From: Polaromonas sp. 39-63-25
GTDB lineage: Bacteria > Pseudomonadota > Gammaproteobacteria > Burkholderiales > Burkholderiaceae_C
Assembly (NCBI RefSeq): GCF_002278925.1
Contig: NZ_NCJH01000022.1
Coordinates: 1 to 52,567, forward strand
Direction: 5' to 3'
Length of the DNA: 52,567 nt
Part shown: piece after piece, positions 1 through 7,992 of the stretch
Numbering within the stretch: position 1 is the stretch's first letter
Layout: each line of letters begins with the position of its first letter
Program-made: the position numbers and the translations under genes
The notes under the pieces: model-generated
The model's input: only the letters and a program-made list of their open reading frames with translations
What the model was told of the DNA's origin: nothing
Database searches by the model: none

Positions 1-2
1 AG

Positions 3-60
3 GCTTACTACGGTTTGCTAATCGACGCGCATTTCGTTTGGGGCCTGGAACATGACTAAT
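3..60 (+). CDS. C-terminal end of an unidentified upstream gene (partial)
   Basis: One frame is open from the left edge and ends at a TAA at 58-60, giving the tail AYYGLLIDAHFVWGLEHD. The stop overlaps the ATG of the next lipoprotein gene (52) by a few bases, as in tightly packed bacterial operons. Eighteen residues are too few to name a family, and a chance open frame of this length is possible, so this is only a candidate 3' end. Confidence 0.3.
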
Positions 61-180
61 AAAACGATTTCACAAAGGTCATGTAGATTGCTCTTGGCAG
101 TGGCCTTGCTCATCCTCGCCGGTTGTCAGACCATCTACGAAAGTAAGTATGAATGGGACGCGGGTTGGCGCCCTGGCACG

Positions 181-235
181 GTGCTCCCCGATGGCCACCC
201 AAATTCCCCCGCCTATGGCCACCTCAAACTCCCCC
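181..235. repeat. left end of the IS21 element with target duplication
   Basis: GTGCT (181-185) is the target duplication. The terminal repeat begins CCCCGATGG. Two related sub-repeats follow, TGGCCACCCAAATTCCCCC (about 192-210) and TGGCCACCTCAAACTCCCCC (about 216-235). These are the expected transposase-binding sites. Confidence 0.7.
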
Positions 236-338
236 ACCTGAACTGATCGGGGATAGGGGTTAAACGCCGGCGCCGTCGGCACCTGTTGGCAGGACATTGA
301 TCCGGTCTTCCTCGAGGGAAGGCCAAGGAGTGAATGTC

Positions 339-1970
339 TTGAAGTCCAACCAACGCGCCACCATAGAGACACTGCTGGAGCGCAATACATCGCAACGCGA
401 GATCGCCCGCATCACGGGCATCGACCGCAAGACGGTCAGGAGCTATCACCAACGCTGGCTGGAGCAACTGCAGTCAAATTCCCCCGGGGTGGCCACCGGC
501 TCGGCCCAGCAAATTCCCCCACCCTGGCCACCGGCTGCTGTGCCGGTGGCCACCTCCCTGTGCGAACCCTGGCGCGAGTTCATCGAAGCCCAGTTGCGTC
601 TGAAGCGCAACGCCATGGCCATCTTCCAGGACCTGGTCGACCAGCACGGATTTACTGGTCAGTACAACTCGGTCAAACGCTTCTGTGCAAAGCTGCGCCA
701 CAAGGAGCCCGAGCAGTTCGACCGCCTGTCCTTTCTGCCTGGGGAGGAGATGCAGGTGGACTACGGCGAGGGCGCGCCCACCCGCGTGCCGGGCAGCGAG
801 CGGTACCGCAAGCCCCGCCTGTTCGTGGCCACGCTGCGCTACTCGCGCGCCAGTTTCCGCTGCGTGGTCTGGAAGTCCAGCCAGCAAATCTGGGCCGAGT
901 TGCACGAGCAGGCTCTGCGGTACTTCGGTGGCTGCCCGCAGTACGTGGTTCTGGACAATCTGAAGGAAGGCGTCTTCAAGCCCGACCTGTACGAGCCCGA
1001 ACTCAACAAAGTCTACGCCGCCACCCTGGCGCACTATGGCGTGGTGGCCGACCCGGCGCGGGTGCGAGACCCCAACCGCAAGGGCACGGTGGAGCATGCC
1101 ATTGGCCACACCCAGGCCACGGCCTTGAAGGGCCGGCGCTTTGAGTCCATCGAGGCCCAGAACGAGTTCCTGGCGCACTGGGAGAAGAGCTGGGCAGCCA
1201 AGCGCATCCACGGCACCGAGCGGCGCCAGGTGCAGGCCATGTTCGAGGAGGAGCGCAGCCACCTCAAACCTCTGCCGCTCCTGGGCATGCAGTATTTCGA
1301 GGAGGCGGTGCGCACCGTCTGCGACGACAGCTGCGTGCGGGTGGATCACAGCAGCTACGCCGCTCGCCCGGCGAACATCGGCTCCAAGGTGCTGGTGCGC
1401 ATCTATGCCCAGCGCATCGAGATCCGCGATCTGCAAACCGGCGCCTTGCTGCGCACCCACGCCAAGGCCGAGCGGCCCGGCACGGTGGTGCTGCCCATGG
1501 AGGAGCGGGTATTCAATCCTTCGCGCGAGACCCGTCTGATCCTGCGTCAGGCTGGCGAGATCGGTGAGCACGCCAAACGGCTGTGTGAGCTGCTCTTTGC
1601 CATCGAGGGTCGGGTGGGCCAGCGCAAGCTCTGGGGCATCGTCAGCCTGGCCAGGCGATACCCAGCGCACTGCGTCGACACCGCCTGCGCACAGGCCCTG
1701 GAGCAGGGGATTTACAGCTACAAGCGCGTGCTGGCTTTGACCGAGGCCATCTTTGCCCAGGCGCTCAACGCCATCGAGACCCAGTCCAGCGGTGCGCCCG
1801 CCGGCGGCGGGCGCACGCTGACCCAGCAGCACGAGCTCATCCGCGACGCCGATGAGTACGCCGATCTGTTCGCGCACGCTGCGGCCGTCACAGCCACGAG
1901 CACGCTCGAGTCCGCCACGGCGAACACCACCACCAACAACACCAACAACGCACCTGGAATTCAGCCATGA
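339..1970 (+). CDS. istA: IS21 transposase IstA
   Basis: IstA cuts and joins the IS21 ends and works with IstB. The N-terminus has a helix-turn-helix (SQREIARITGIDRKTVRSY). The DDE core is visible: a first Asp in MQVDYGEG, a second in YVVLDNLKEGV and a Glu in GTVEHAIGHTQ. The frame is open from 297, but TTG at 339 (MLKSNQRA...) lies 8 bases after AAGGAG (325-330), so I prefer it; GTG 330 is the alternative. The product is about 543 residues, normal for IstA. The stop overlaps the istB start as ATGA. A Pro-rich linker after the helix-turn-helix is encoded by DNA that resembles the IS ends. Confidence 0.88.
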   Translation: MKSNQRATIETLLERNTSQREIARITGIDRKTVRSYHQRWLEQLQSNSPGVATGSAQQIPPPWPPAAVPVATSLCEPWREFIEAQLRLKRNAMAIFQDLVDQHGFTGQYNSVKRFCAKLRHKEPEQFDRLSFLPGEEMQVDYGEGAPTRVPGSERYRKPRLFVATLRYSRASFRCVVWKSSQQIWAELHEQALRYFGGCPQYVVLDNLKEGVFKPDLYEPELNKVYAATLAHYGVVADPARVRDPNRKGTVEHAIGHTQATALKGRRFESIEAQNEFLAHWEKSWAAKRIHGTERRQVQAMFEEERSHLKPLPLLGMQYFEEAVRTVCDDSCVRVDHSSYAARPANIGSKVLVRIYAQRIEIRDLQTGALLRTHAKAERPGTVVLPMEERVFNPSRETRLILRQAGEIGEHAKRLCELLFAIEGRVGQRKLWGIVSLARRYPAHCVDTACAQALEQGIYSYKRVLALTEAIFAQALNAIETQSSGAPAGGGRTLTQQHELIRDADEYADLFAHAAAVTATSTLESATANTTTNNTNNAPGIQP

Positions 1971-2731
1971 ACATGATCGAGATCGAACGCGCGCTGCGCG
2001 AGCTGCGTCTGTCCGGCATTGCCGAGACCCTGTCCACCCGCGTGATGCAGGCCCAGGCCGCGCAGGAGCCCTTCCTGGAGACCTTTGGGGCCATGCTGCA
2101 AGACGAACTGGACCGCCGGCGCTCGCGTCTGACCGAGCGCCGCTTCAAGCGCTCGGGCCTGGATGAGCGGCCCTCGCTGGCTGACTTCGACTGGCGTTTC
2201 AACCCGAAGCTGCCGCGCAGCGCCTGCTTCGAGTTGCATACCCTGAAGTTCATCGGCGAGGGCGCCAATGCGCTGATCATCGGCAAGCCCGGTACCGGCA
2301 AGAGCCATGTGGCCAAGGCCGTGGCCTACCAGGCCACGCTGCAGGGATACGACGCGCGTTACCTGGAAGCCGACACCGAGTTTGCTCGCTACGCGTTGGC
2401 CAGCGACTCAGAGCGCACCGAGCTGCTCAAGGACTGGGTCTCACCGGACCTGATCATCCTCGATGACCTGTTCCTGGCCAGACGCATCAGCGAGCACGCA
2501 GCCGAGGTGCTGCAGGCCATCGTGCACCAGCGCTACAAGCTGCGCCGCTCCATCGTCATCACATCCAACCGCGTGGTGCAGGACTGGGGCAAATATCTGG
2601 GCGACGCCACCATGGCCACCACCATCCTGGACCGCCTCATGCACCGCTGCGCAATGCTGGAGTTCGAGGGCAAGAGCTACCGCCTCAAGGAGGCTGCCGC
2701 ACGCATCGCCATCACACCCGAGTCGTCATAA
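1967..2731 (+). CDS. istB: IS21 helper ATPase IstB
   Basis: This is the AAA+ ATPase that selects target DNA and stimulates IstA. The 254 residues are the normal IstB length. The Walker A motif is GKPGTGKSH (about residue 105) and Walker B is LIILDDLF (about 163-170), followed by the sensor-like IVITSNR. The start overlaps the istA stop, which suggests translational coupling. Nothing in the frame looks broken. Confidence 0.9.
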   Translation: MNMIEIERALRELRLSGIAETLSTRVMQAQAAQEPFLETFGAMLQDELDRRRSRLTERRFKRSGLDERPSLADFDWRFNPKLPRSACFELHTLKFIGEGANALIIGKPGTGKSHVAKAVAYQATLQGYDARYLEADTEFARYALASDSERTELLKDWVSPDLIILDDLFLARRISEHAAEVLQAIVHQRYKLRRSIVITSNRVVQDWGKYLGDATMATTILDRLMHRCAMLEFEGKSYRLKEAAARIAITPESS

Positions 2732-2750
2732 TCTGGTCGTCCTGCCTGGG

Positions 2751-2803
2751 GGAATTTGGGGTGGCCAAGGGTGGGGGAATTTGACCTGGCCATCGGGGGT
2801 GCT
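2751..2803. repeat. right end of the IS21 element with target duplication
   Basis: Two sub-repeats in the opposite orientation to the left end (GGGGGAATTTGGGGTGGCCA near 2751 and a second starting near 2774) are followed by CCATCGGGG, which ends at 2798. The target duplication GTGCT is at 2799-2803. Confidence 0.7.
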
Positions 2804-3133
2804 CTCTGTTGGTTCCGCTGATCACGTCCTCCAAACGCCATTTCGCGATTGCCGCCCCGCTTTAAGCCCCGAGGAAAGAACTGCGCTCAAATTTGCAAAA
2901 AGCGGTTGTGCCCATTTCACCTGGATCAACCTGGACTGCCGGAAGTTTGGTTTACATCAACGTCACCAACTGCAGGACAGTATTAGAGCCGCGCCAAGCT
3001 CAAAGCAAGCAACAAGGCGAGTTCTTAGCAGAGAGGGCTGGCCGCGTCATTGTTGTGACCGACATTCAGCGATGAAGTCAATGCCAAAGAATGTGACGGG
3101 TGGGAGCGCTGGCGAATCCAATGGGATGTTCTG

Positions 3134-3328
3134 ATGCCACACGGATTAAGGAATTTGCCGAATGCATCTCACGAAGGGCTGACGATCGCACTGGTAGCTG
3201 GCGCAGTGTCCGCGCTGGTGATGCTCGTAATACTCGTTTATCTGCTCTGGCGTGATCGAAAAAAACTGAAAACTCCAACGGCAGTGCGTGGGCGCCCGCG
3301 TCGAGGACGAAAGAAGAAGCCGCCATAG
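3134..3328 (+). CDS. small basic single-span membrane protein (copy 1)
   Basis: The 64 residues start MPHGLRNLPNASHEGLT. One strongly hydrophobic segment (about residues 18-39, ending LVYLLWRD) is followed by a Lys/Arg-rich tail (RGRPRRGRKKKPP), so it is probably an inner-membrane protein with a basic cytoplasmic end. It is a clear paralogue of the minus-strand protein at 14839-15033 in the copper operon: both share MPH, an RN-L--ASHE pattern, the membrane segment ending LWR and the basic tail. Conservation of both copies supports a real gene, although the ribosome site is weak. The function is unknown. Confidence 0.6.
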   Translation: MPHGLRNLPNASHEGLTIALVAGAVSALVMLVILVYLLWRDRKKLKTPTAVRGRPRRGRKKKPP

Positions 3329-3561
3329 AGTCGCAACAATTTCAGATTGCGTCAAATTGGCATTGCCTCCGCGAGTCATGAAAGCGGCTGTCCTAAAAGT
3401 ACACAAACCTACCAACACTCCACTCTACCTAGAGAATTCTTCTGTTGCGGGTCAGACTATGTAAGTCCAGGCGTGTCCGCATACCTCAAAGATCACCAAG
3501 TCGCGGTTGGGCTTGGCGCCTACGCCGGGTTTTGACCGCGTCTTTCCTTCGTGTTAATCCT

Positions 3562-3828
3562 ATGCCTTCTAAGCAAATTCTAAATTCAATCCCGCGAGGA
3601 ATGACCTGCCGAGGAGTACACAGAGCGATCATCGAATACCTTCTCAAACCCGGAAAAGACTTATCCACCAGCGCTATGCTAGATATTCCTTGCGGGAAGG
3701 GTGAACTGATCTCGTCCTTGCGCCGATTTTTTCCTGGCGCTGACTTGCGGGGGTGCGATTTGAAAAAACCTGATTCTTGGGGTGATCTAAGTTTTCTTGC
3801 AGACCGTCGCGGTTTAAATAAAGGGTAA
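3562..3828 (+). pseudogene. 5' fragment of a class I SAM-dependent methyltransferase
   Basis: From ATG 3562 the frame reads MPSKQILNSIPRGMTCRG and then LDIPCGKGELISSLRRFFPG. The LDIPCGKGE stretch is the glycine-rich SAM-binding motif I of Rossmann methyltransferases, and GADLRGCDLKKP fits the following acidic strand. The frame stops after about 88 residues, far short of a full enzyme, just where the Tn3-type sequence begins (candidate end GGGGTGATC at 3779-3787). The rest of the gene is not seen to the right of the transposase, so it was probably cut by the transposon or a later deletion. Confidence 0.55.
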
Positions 3829-3910
3829 ACCCGCATTCTGTGCACATAGACCTTCGCAGGCCTGCAGCTCTCGGTATAGTGCCCTGACCAAACTGCTCTG
3901 GGGGACTTCT

Positions 3911-6862
3911 GTGACCGCCTTTCGCCAGCGTTTTGTCGGTGCGACCGAGCTTCCGAAGTCCTTGTCGGACTTTGACGTCGAGCAATCCTTTCGGCTCACC
4001 TCCGAAGAAATCGACGCCATCCGAAAGAAATTCAACACGGCTGGCCGACTCGGGGCCGCTCTTCAACTCGTCCTGATACGGACTACCGGCAGACCGCTCA
4101 GCCGAGTAACGTCCATCCCCAGATCCCTGCTCCGCTATCTCTCAACGGCCCTTGGCTTAGGCGAGGTTTCGATTGCAACGCTCAAATCTCTGTACGAACG
4201 TCGCGCAACCTTGTTTGCGCACCAGCAATGGGCGAGTGAGACCAGTGGATTCTCAGCGCCTGACGAGGCTGTGTTTGCCAAGATTCGAGTGGCGCTTGCC
4301 GAACTGGTTGGTACTGCAGCATCTCCTGATGAGCTTGTAAAGACAGCAGAGATTTGGCTTTTTGACCACACCTATTCACTGCCAGGTGACCGGACTCTTC
4401 GCGACATCGCACGCGAAACCTTCAAAAGCGTGGATGACGCTGCTGCTGCAATTGTTGTTGCCCAGATTCCGGCACCGGTGATGCGACGGGTCCTGGAGGC
4501 GGTTCACGCCAAGCGGCGTGGGCGCGTCGGCGGTACCGTGTTGGAATGGCTCAAAGTGTCGACGGGACGCCACAGTCCCTCCAACATCAACGAGGTCATG
4601 GAGAAGATCGCTTTTCTCAAGTCCTTTGGTGTGCACGAGTGGGACCTGCAGGAGATATCCAGCGTGCGACTTCGGGCGTATGGCCAGTCGCTGGTAAACC
4701 GGCCACCCTCTCAGTCCCGGCTATTGAAGATCGAAACACAGCAACTGGAAGTCGCATGCTTCTTGCGAATGATGCTCCAGGAGTTCACCGACGTAGCGCT
4801 CTTCATGGCGGGCAGGCGCGTGTGTGATCTGGTCAGACATGCCTCGGCCACAGTGCTTAAAAAGCAGGCCCGTGGTGCTGCGCACTACCGCACGCGCCAG
4901 GAGGAAATGCGCACGATCCTCTACACCTCCGACCAAACCGATAAAGAAATAGTCGCAGCCTTGAAAGCCCTGCTTCCCCAAGACGAGGACACCAGGCAGT
5001 ACAGCCATGCCGCACTGGTGCGCCAGTCTTTGACTGATGACAGCAATCGGGTCAATGCCTTGCTTACGGGAATGATGGGCCTGGATATCAACGGCAAAGA
5101 CCATTTGCCTGCGATGCGCCAGATGGAGGCACTTCGTCGGTTCCACGAACAAGGGGTCAAGGAGCTGCCCAAGGATTTCGACATCACGATGGTGGAGCCG
5201 GTCTGGCAGGAGTTGCTGATGACTCCAGACAGGTCCAAGGCCATGGCTGCTCTGAAAGCATGTGCCCTGACGTCGATTCGCAAGGGCTTGAGAGGCGGAC
5301 GACTATGGATCAACTACAGCCAGGAGCATCGCAACCGGGAGGAGTTGTTTATCCCTCTGGACCAGTGGCGAAAAGAGCGCAGCATCATCACCAGCGCGAT
5401 GAGCCTTCCCACGGATCCGAAGCGCTTCCTTGAACGTCTAAAAATGCATCTCAAGGTTGGCCTGCAAGCGCTCTCCGAAGCTGTACAGGCGGGAACTGTC
5501 GAAATCGATGACAAAGGCCTCATCCACATCCCGGCTCTGGCTCCCATGGATGTGGACGAAGCGGTGCGTCGCACTCGGGATGCAATGTTCAACGTGATCG
5601 GACAGTCCCAGTTCAGCGACGTCATCGTGGAGGTGGATGCGCACTGCTGCTTCAGCGAGGTACTCCTGGGTCGCCGTGCGAAGTCAGAGCCGGAACTGCT
5701 CGGCTGCTACGGTGCCTTGCTCGCCCATGGAACTGAGAACGATGCAAAAGGCGTCGCGGCGATGATCCCTGGCATCGAGGTCGCCCATGTCACCACGGCG
5801 ATGCGGGCCCTGGAGGCGCATGGGCGTCTGAAAGGCGCCAATGAGCGCGTACTGACGCTTCAGAAACGTTTTCCTATCGCAACCCTGTGGGACAAGGGGG
5901 ACAAAGCATCGTCGGACATGATGTCGCTGGATGCCTCCAGACACATCTTCAATGCCCGGGTCGATCCACGGCGGCGCACCCACGCTGTGGGCATCTACAC
6001 GCACGTATTGGGCTCCTATGGCGTCTTCCACGATGAAGCCATCGTGCTGAACGAGCGCCAGCACTCGATTGCCGTGCATGGGGTCGAGACATACAACGCC
6101 AGTAGGGCTGAAGACGAAATCAAACTTTCGCTGCTGGCGGTTGATACCCATGGCTACACGAACGTCGCGATGAGCGTTGCCAAGCTGCTTGGATTTGATC
6201 TGTGCCCGCGATTGCGAAACCTCTCTGAGCAACGGCTTTTCTTGCCGCGTGGCTTTGAAGTTCCCGATGCACTGGATCTGGCATCCGTCTGCAACATTTC
6301 TGAGTCCGCTATCGTCAAAGGGTGGGATGAGGTTCTGCGGCTCGTCGCTTCCATCCGCCAGGGGCGGGTGTCAGCCAAGTTCGCTCTGGAAAAGCTGGGC
6401 AGCGCGGCGCAGGGCGACCTCATGCACAAGGCGGCCGACCAGCTGGGCCGACTGCTGCGCACGCTCTACCTGTGTGACTACTTCAGCAACACCGAGTTTC
6501 GACGGGAGATCCACACGCTGCTCAACCGGGGCGAGTCAGTGCACCAACTCCAGCGGGCTGTATTCCACGGGCGCGTCATGCCCGAGCGGGGACGTCGCCG
6601 AGATGAGATCCGAGCCATCTCAGGGTCTCATGTTCTGCTGACGAACATAGTGATTGCCTGGAACACACTGCACATGCAATCCGTCGTTGATCGATGGAAC
6701 AAGGAAAAGTACCCCATCGAAGAGTCGTGGATCCGCCGCATGGGGCCTGTCCACTTCGGCAACATCAACTTCAGGGGCATGCTCGACTTCGAAATCAAGG
6801 GCTATGCAGATGCCCTGCTGCAAACAGCCCAACCGATGCGCAAACAGCAACAAGGCGCTTGA
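3911..6862 (+). CDS. tnpA: Tn3-family transposase TnpA
   Basis: This DDE transposase catalyses replicative transposition. At 983 residues it has the full length of the family. The N-terminal half is the long Tn3 DNA-binding region (it starts MTAFRQRFVG). The C-terminal catalytic part contains the signature Asp residues in KASSDMMSLDAS (about residue 669) and LLAVDTHGYTN (about 744). The Glu lies in LNRGESVHQLQRAVFHG (about 875). GTG 3911 follows GGGGAC at a reasonable distance. No resolvase or passenger gene is linked to it directly, so it could be an insertion-sequence-like member or the remainder of a larger transposon. Confidence 0.9.
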   Translation: MTAFRQRFVGATELPKSLSDFDVEQSFRLTSEEIDAIRKKFNTAGRLGAALQLVLIRTTGRPLSRVTSIPRSLLRYLSTALGLGEVSIATLKSLYERRATLFAHQQWASETSGFSAPDEAVFAKIRVALAELVGTAASPDELVKTAEIWLFDHTYSLPGDRTLRDIARETFKSVDDAAAAIVVAQIPAPVMRRVLEAVHAKRRGRVGGTVLEWLKVSTGRHSPSNINEVMEKIAFLKSFGVHEWDLQEISSVRLRAYGQSLVNRPPSQSRLLKIETQQLEVACFLRMMLQEFTDVALFMAGRRVCDLVRHASATVLKKQARGAAHYRTRQEEMRTILYTSDQTDKEIVAALKALLPQDEDTRQYSHAALVRQSLTDDSNRVNALLTGMMGLDINGKDHLPAMRQMEALRRFHEQGVKELPKDFDITMVEPVWQELLMTPDRSKAMAALKACALTSIRKGLRGGRLWINYSQEHRNREELFIPLDQWRKERSIITSAMSLPTDPKRFLERLKMHLKVGLQALSEAVQAGTVEIDDKGLIHIPALAPMDVDEAVRRTRDAMFNVIGQSQFSDVIVEVDAHCCFSEVLLGRRAKSEPELLGCYGALLAHGTENDAKGVAAMIPGIEVAHVTTAMRALEAHGRLKGANERVLTLQKRFPIATLWDKGDKASSDMMSLDASRHIFNARVDPRRRTHAVGIYTHVLGSYGVFHDEAIVLNERQHSIAVHGVETYNASRAEDEIKLSLLAVDTHGYTNVAMSVAKLLGFDLCPRLRNLSEQRLFLPRGFEVPDALDLASVCNISESAIVKGWDEVLRLVASIRQGRVSAKFALEKLGSAAQGDLMHKAADQLGRLLRTLYLCDYFSNTEFRREIHTLLNRGESVHQLQRAVFHGRVMPERGRRRDEIRAISGSHVLLTNIVIAWNTLHMQSVVDRWNKEKYPIEESWIRRMGPVHFGNINFRGMLDFEIKGYADALLQTAQPMRKQQQGA

Positions 6863-6892
6863 AGAGGTGATCTACCCAGAATTCAGGCGGAA

Positions 6893-6927
6893 TTTGGATT
6901 GGTGTAAATCGTCGCGGTTTGGATTTT
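6893..6927. repeat. 35-bp direct repeat, copy A, 3' of tnpA
   Basis: The sequence contains GTAAATCGTCGCGGTTTGGA. It matches 6978-7012 at 33 of 35 positions, 85 bp apart. The core CGTCGCGGTTT also occurs at 3805-3815, on the other side of tnpA and in the same orientation. The role is unknown; recombination or transposase-binding sites are possible. Confidence 0.6.
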
Positions 6928-6977
6928 TGAATCTATATAAATCAATGACTTACGCTTATGCCATATTTTGTGGACGG

Positions 6978-7012
6978 TTTGGAATGATGTAAATCGTCGC
7001 GGTTTGGATTTT
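6978..7012. repeat. 35-bp direct repeat, copy B, 3' of tnpA
   Basis: This is the second copy of the repeat at 6893-6927, differing at two positions near its left side. The 50 bases between the copies are AT-rich and contain no gene. Confidence 0.6.
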
Positions 7013-7140
7013 CGCCACCGCAGGAATTGGCAATGCAATGATGCATCTTCGTCATCAGTGTGAGCATGTTTTCGTAGAGCCGCCGTCGTCAAAAAACCGG
7101 TTGTGCGCAGTAGGTAGTGCTGAAAAAGCACCGTCAATAA

Positions 7141-7312
7141 GGGGGGATCGTATTTTCGGTGCGGATTGATACGGTTACTGCGGAAATCCGTCGAAAAATC
7201 AACAACTTGCAGAAAGGAATCTATTGGATAACTCGATCTCTCGAAAGTCCTTGATACCAAAGAACTTTTCTGGTCAAGGCGCACCTTTTTGCACCGAAAG
7301 TACGATCACCCC
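7141..7312. repeat. 172-bp segment bounded by 22-bp inverted repeats
   Basis: GGGGGGATCGTATTTTCGGT (from about 7141) and the complement of 7291-7312 agree at 20 of 22 positions in inverted orientation. The pair looks like transposon ends around a very short non-coding interior, as in a MITE or a solo-end remnant. Together with 6863-7140 this makes a stretch of about 450 bases without a recognisable gene. Confidence 0.5.
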
Positions 7313-7315
7313 TAT

Positions 7316-7837
7316 ATGGAAAACGACATCCGCCTGCGGTATGGCAGAGCAAGAACTGGCATTCATGAGGGCACAGCCATCACGGTACTGCATATCGGCG
7401 AAGAGCAAACCGCTGTTGCCACTGGAAACTCCTCCGAACCGAATGTGGTGCTGTTGCTTGCCATCGGGTCAAAAAAAACCGCCGCAGATTTCTTCAAACA
7501 CACGCCGCCCACGCCTGGCGAACTGGAACACGCCATCATGGTGGTTGAGGATGAGGTGACCCGCTTGCGTCAGATAACGGCCACCGCGTCAAGGCTTGTT
7601 ACCTCAGACGCAGCAATCCGGGCGATCGCGCTTGTCGCGGGGGGTCCCGGGCAGCCAGAGCTGATTCTTACTCTTGACGCTGTGGAACGGACCTTTGACC
7701 TGCTGGCGGCTCTCGCGCTCGGAAGGCCCGCGTCCAGCGCGGGAATTCCAGCCAATGCCGCATTCGCTGCAACACTTTTAATACTTCGCGAGTTCATGCA
7801 TCACCTGCAGTTTGCGTCGGTCACCGTTACAAGCTGA
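7316..7837 (+). CDS. unrecognised protein next to the transposon end
   Basis: From ATG 7316 the product is 173 residues (MENDIRLRYGRARTGIHEGT...). A TTG at 7289 would add 9 residues encoded by the inverted repeat. It has no signal peptide. The middle (PPTPGELEHAIMVVEDEVTR) looks helical, and an Ala/Leu/Gly-rich C-terminal half contains VAGGPGQPELILTLDAVERT. I do not recognise the family. The start sits 4 bases beyond the inverted repeat, so the true N-terminus may have been replaced by the insertion. It has no partner gene. Confidence 0.5.
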   Translation: MENDIRLRYGRARTGIHEGTAITVLHIGEEQTAVATGNSSEPNVVLLLAIGSKKTAADFFKHTPPTPGELEHAIMVVEDEVTRLRQITATASRLVTSDAAIRAIALVAGGPGQPELILTLDAVERTFDLLAALALGRPASSAGIPANAAFAATLLILREFMHHLQFASVTVTS

Positions 7838-7992
7838 CTCGCCGCTGGACAGGAAGAAAGCTTGAAGGTCTGCAATTGAGAAGCAGTCCTGAGTGCAGGC
7901 TTTGGCTGACAAACGCCATCCACTGCTCGATCAGACGGTGACTGCGGGCCAGCCCACGGGTATTGGCCTCCCGGCTCGGAGGTAGGGGCGGC

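Larger units (their letters stand above)
186..2798 (+). mobile_element. complete IS21-family insertion sequence (istA-istB)
   Basis: The element is 2,613 bp. Its ends are inverted: CCCCGATGGCCA at 186-197 on the left and its complement ending at 2798 on the right. The flanks carry the 5-bp direct repeat GTGCT (181-185 and 2799-2803), within the target-duplication size usual for IS21. Each end has two copies of a sub-repeat resembling TGGCCACCCAAATTCCCCC, and multiple terminal repeats are typical of the family. It encodes istA and istB in overlapping frames, and both genes look intact, so the element may still be mobile. It lies inside a lipoprotein gene. Confidence 0.85.
52..3075 (+). pseudogene. 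small lipoprotein gene split by IS21 and a frameshift
   Basis: The N-terminus (52-185) starts MTNKTISQ and has a hydrophobic segment ending in the lipobox LAGC, so the intact product would be a lipoprotein. The frame is cut after codon 44 by the IS21 element. Removing the element and one GTGCT copy continues the frame from 2804 (LSVGSADHVLQTPFRDC...). A second lesion follows: with one A fewer in the five-A run near 2894-2898, the frame passes into AVVPISPGSTWTAGSLVYIN and ends at a TGA at 3073-3075. The rebuilt protein is about 134 residues. I do not recognise the family. Two lesions mean it is dead in this molecule. Confidence 0.6.
3779..7312 (+). mobile_element. candidate extent of the Tn3-family element
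   Basis: The transposase is certain; the ends are not. GGGGTGATC at 3779-3787 interrupts a methyltransferase frame. A similar end in the opposite orientation (reading GGGGTGATCGTACTTTCGGT from 7312 leftwards) lies beyond tnpA. I count 17 of the first 25 bases in common. GGGG starts are typical of Tn3 ends, but flanking 5-bp duplications do not match (TTCTT and TATAT), and no resolvase gene is present. Treat this as a hypothesis about the boundaries. Confidence 0.35.

Noticed and set aside
474-1877. 467-residue open frame antisense to istA
   Set aside because: It mirrors the GC-rich istA coding sequence, has Leu/Ala/Gly-biased composition and no motif; istA itself carries the DDE and helix-turn-helix motifs.
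3811-3855. Inverted-repeat candidate TTTAAATAAAGGG... paired with DNA just 3' of tnpA
   Set aside because: Only about half the positions agree and gaps are needed, so it was not called as a transposon end.
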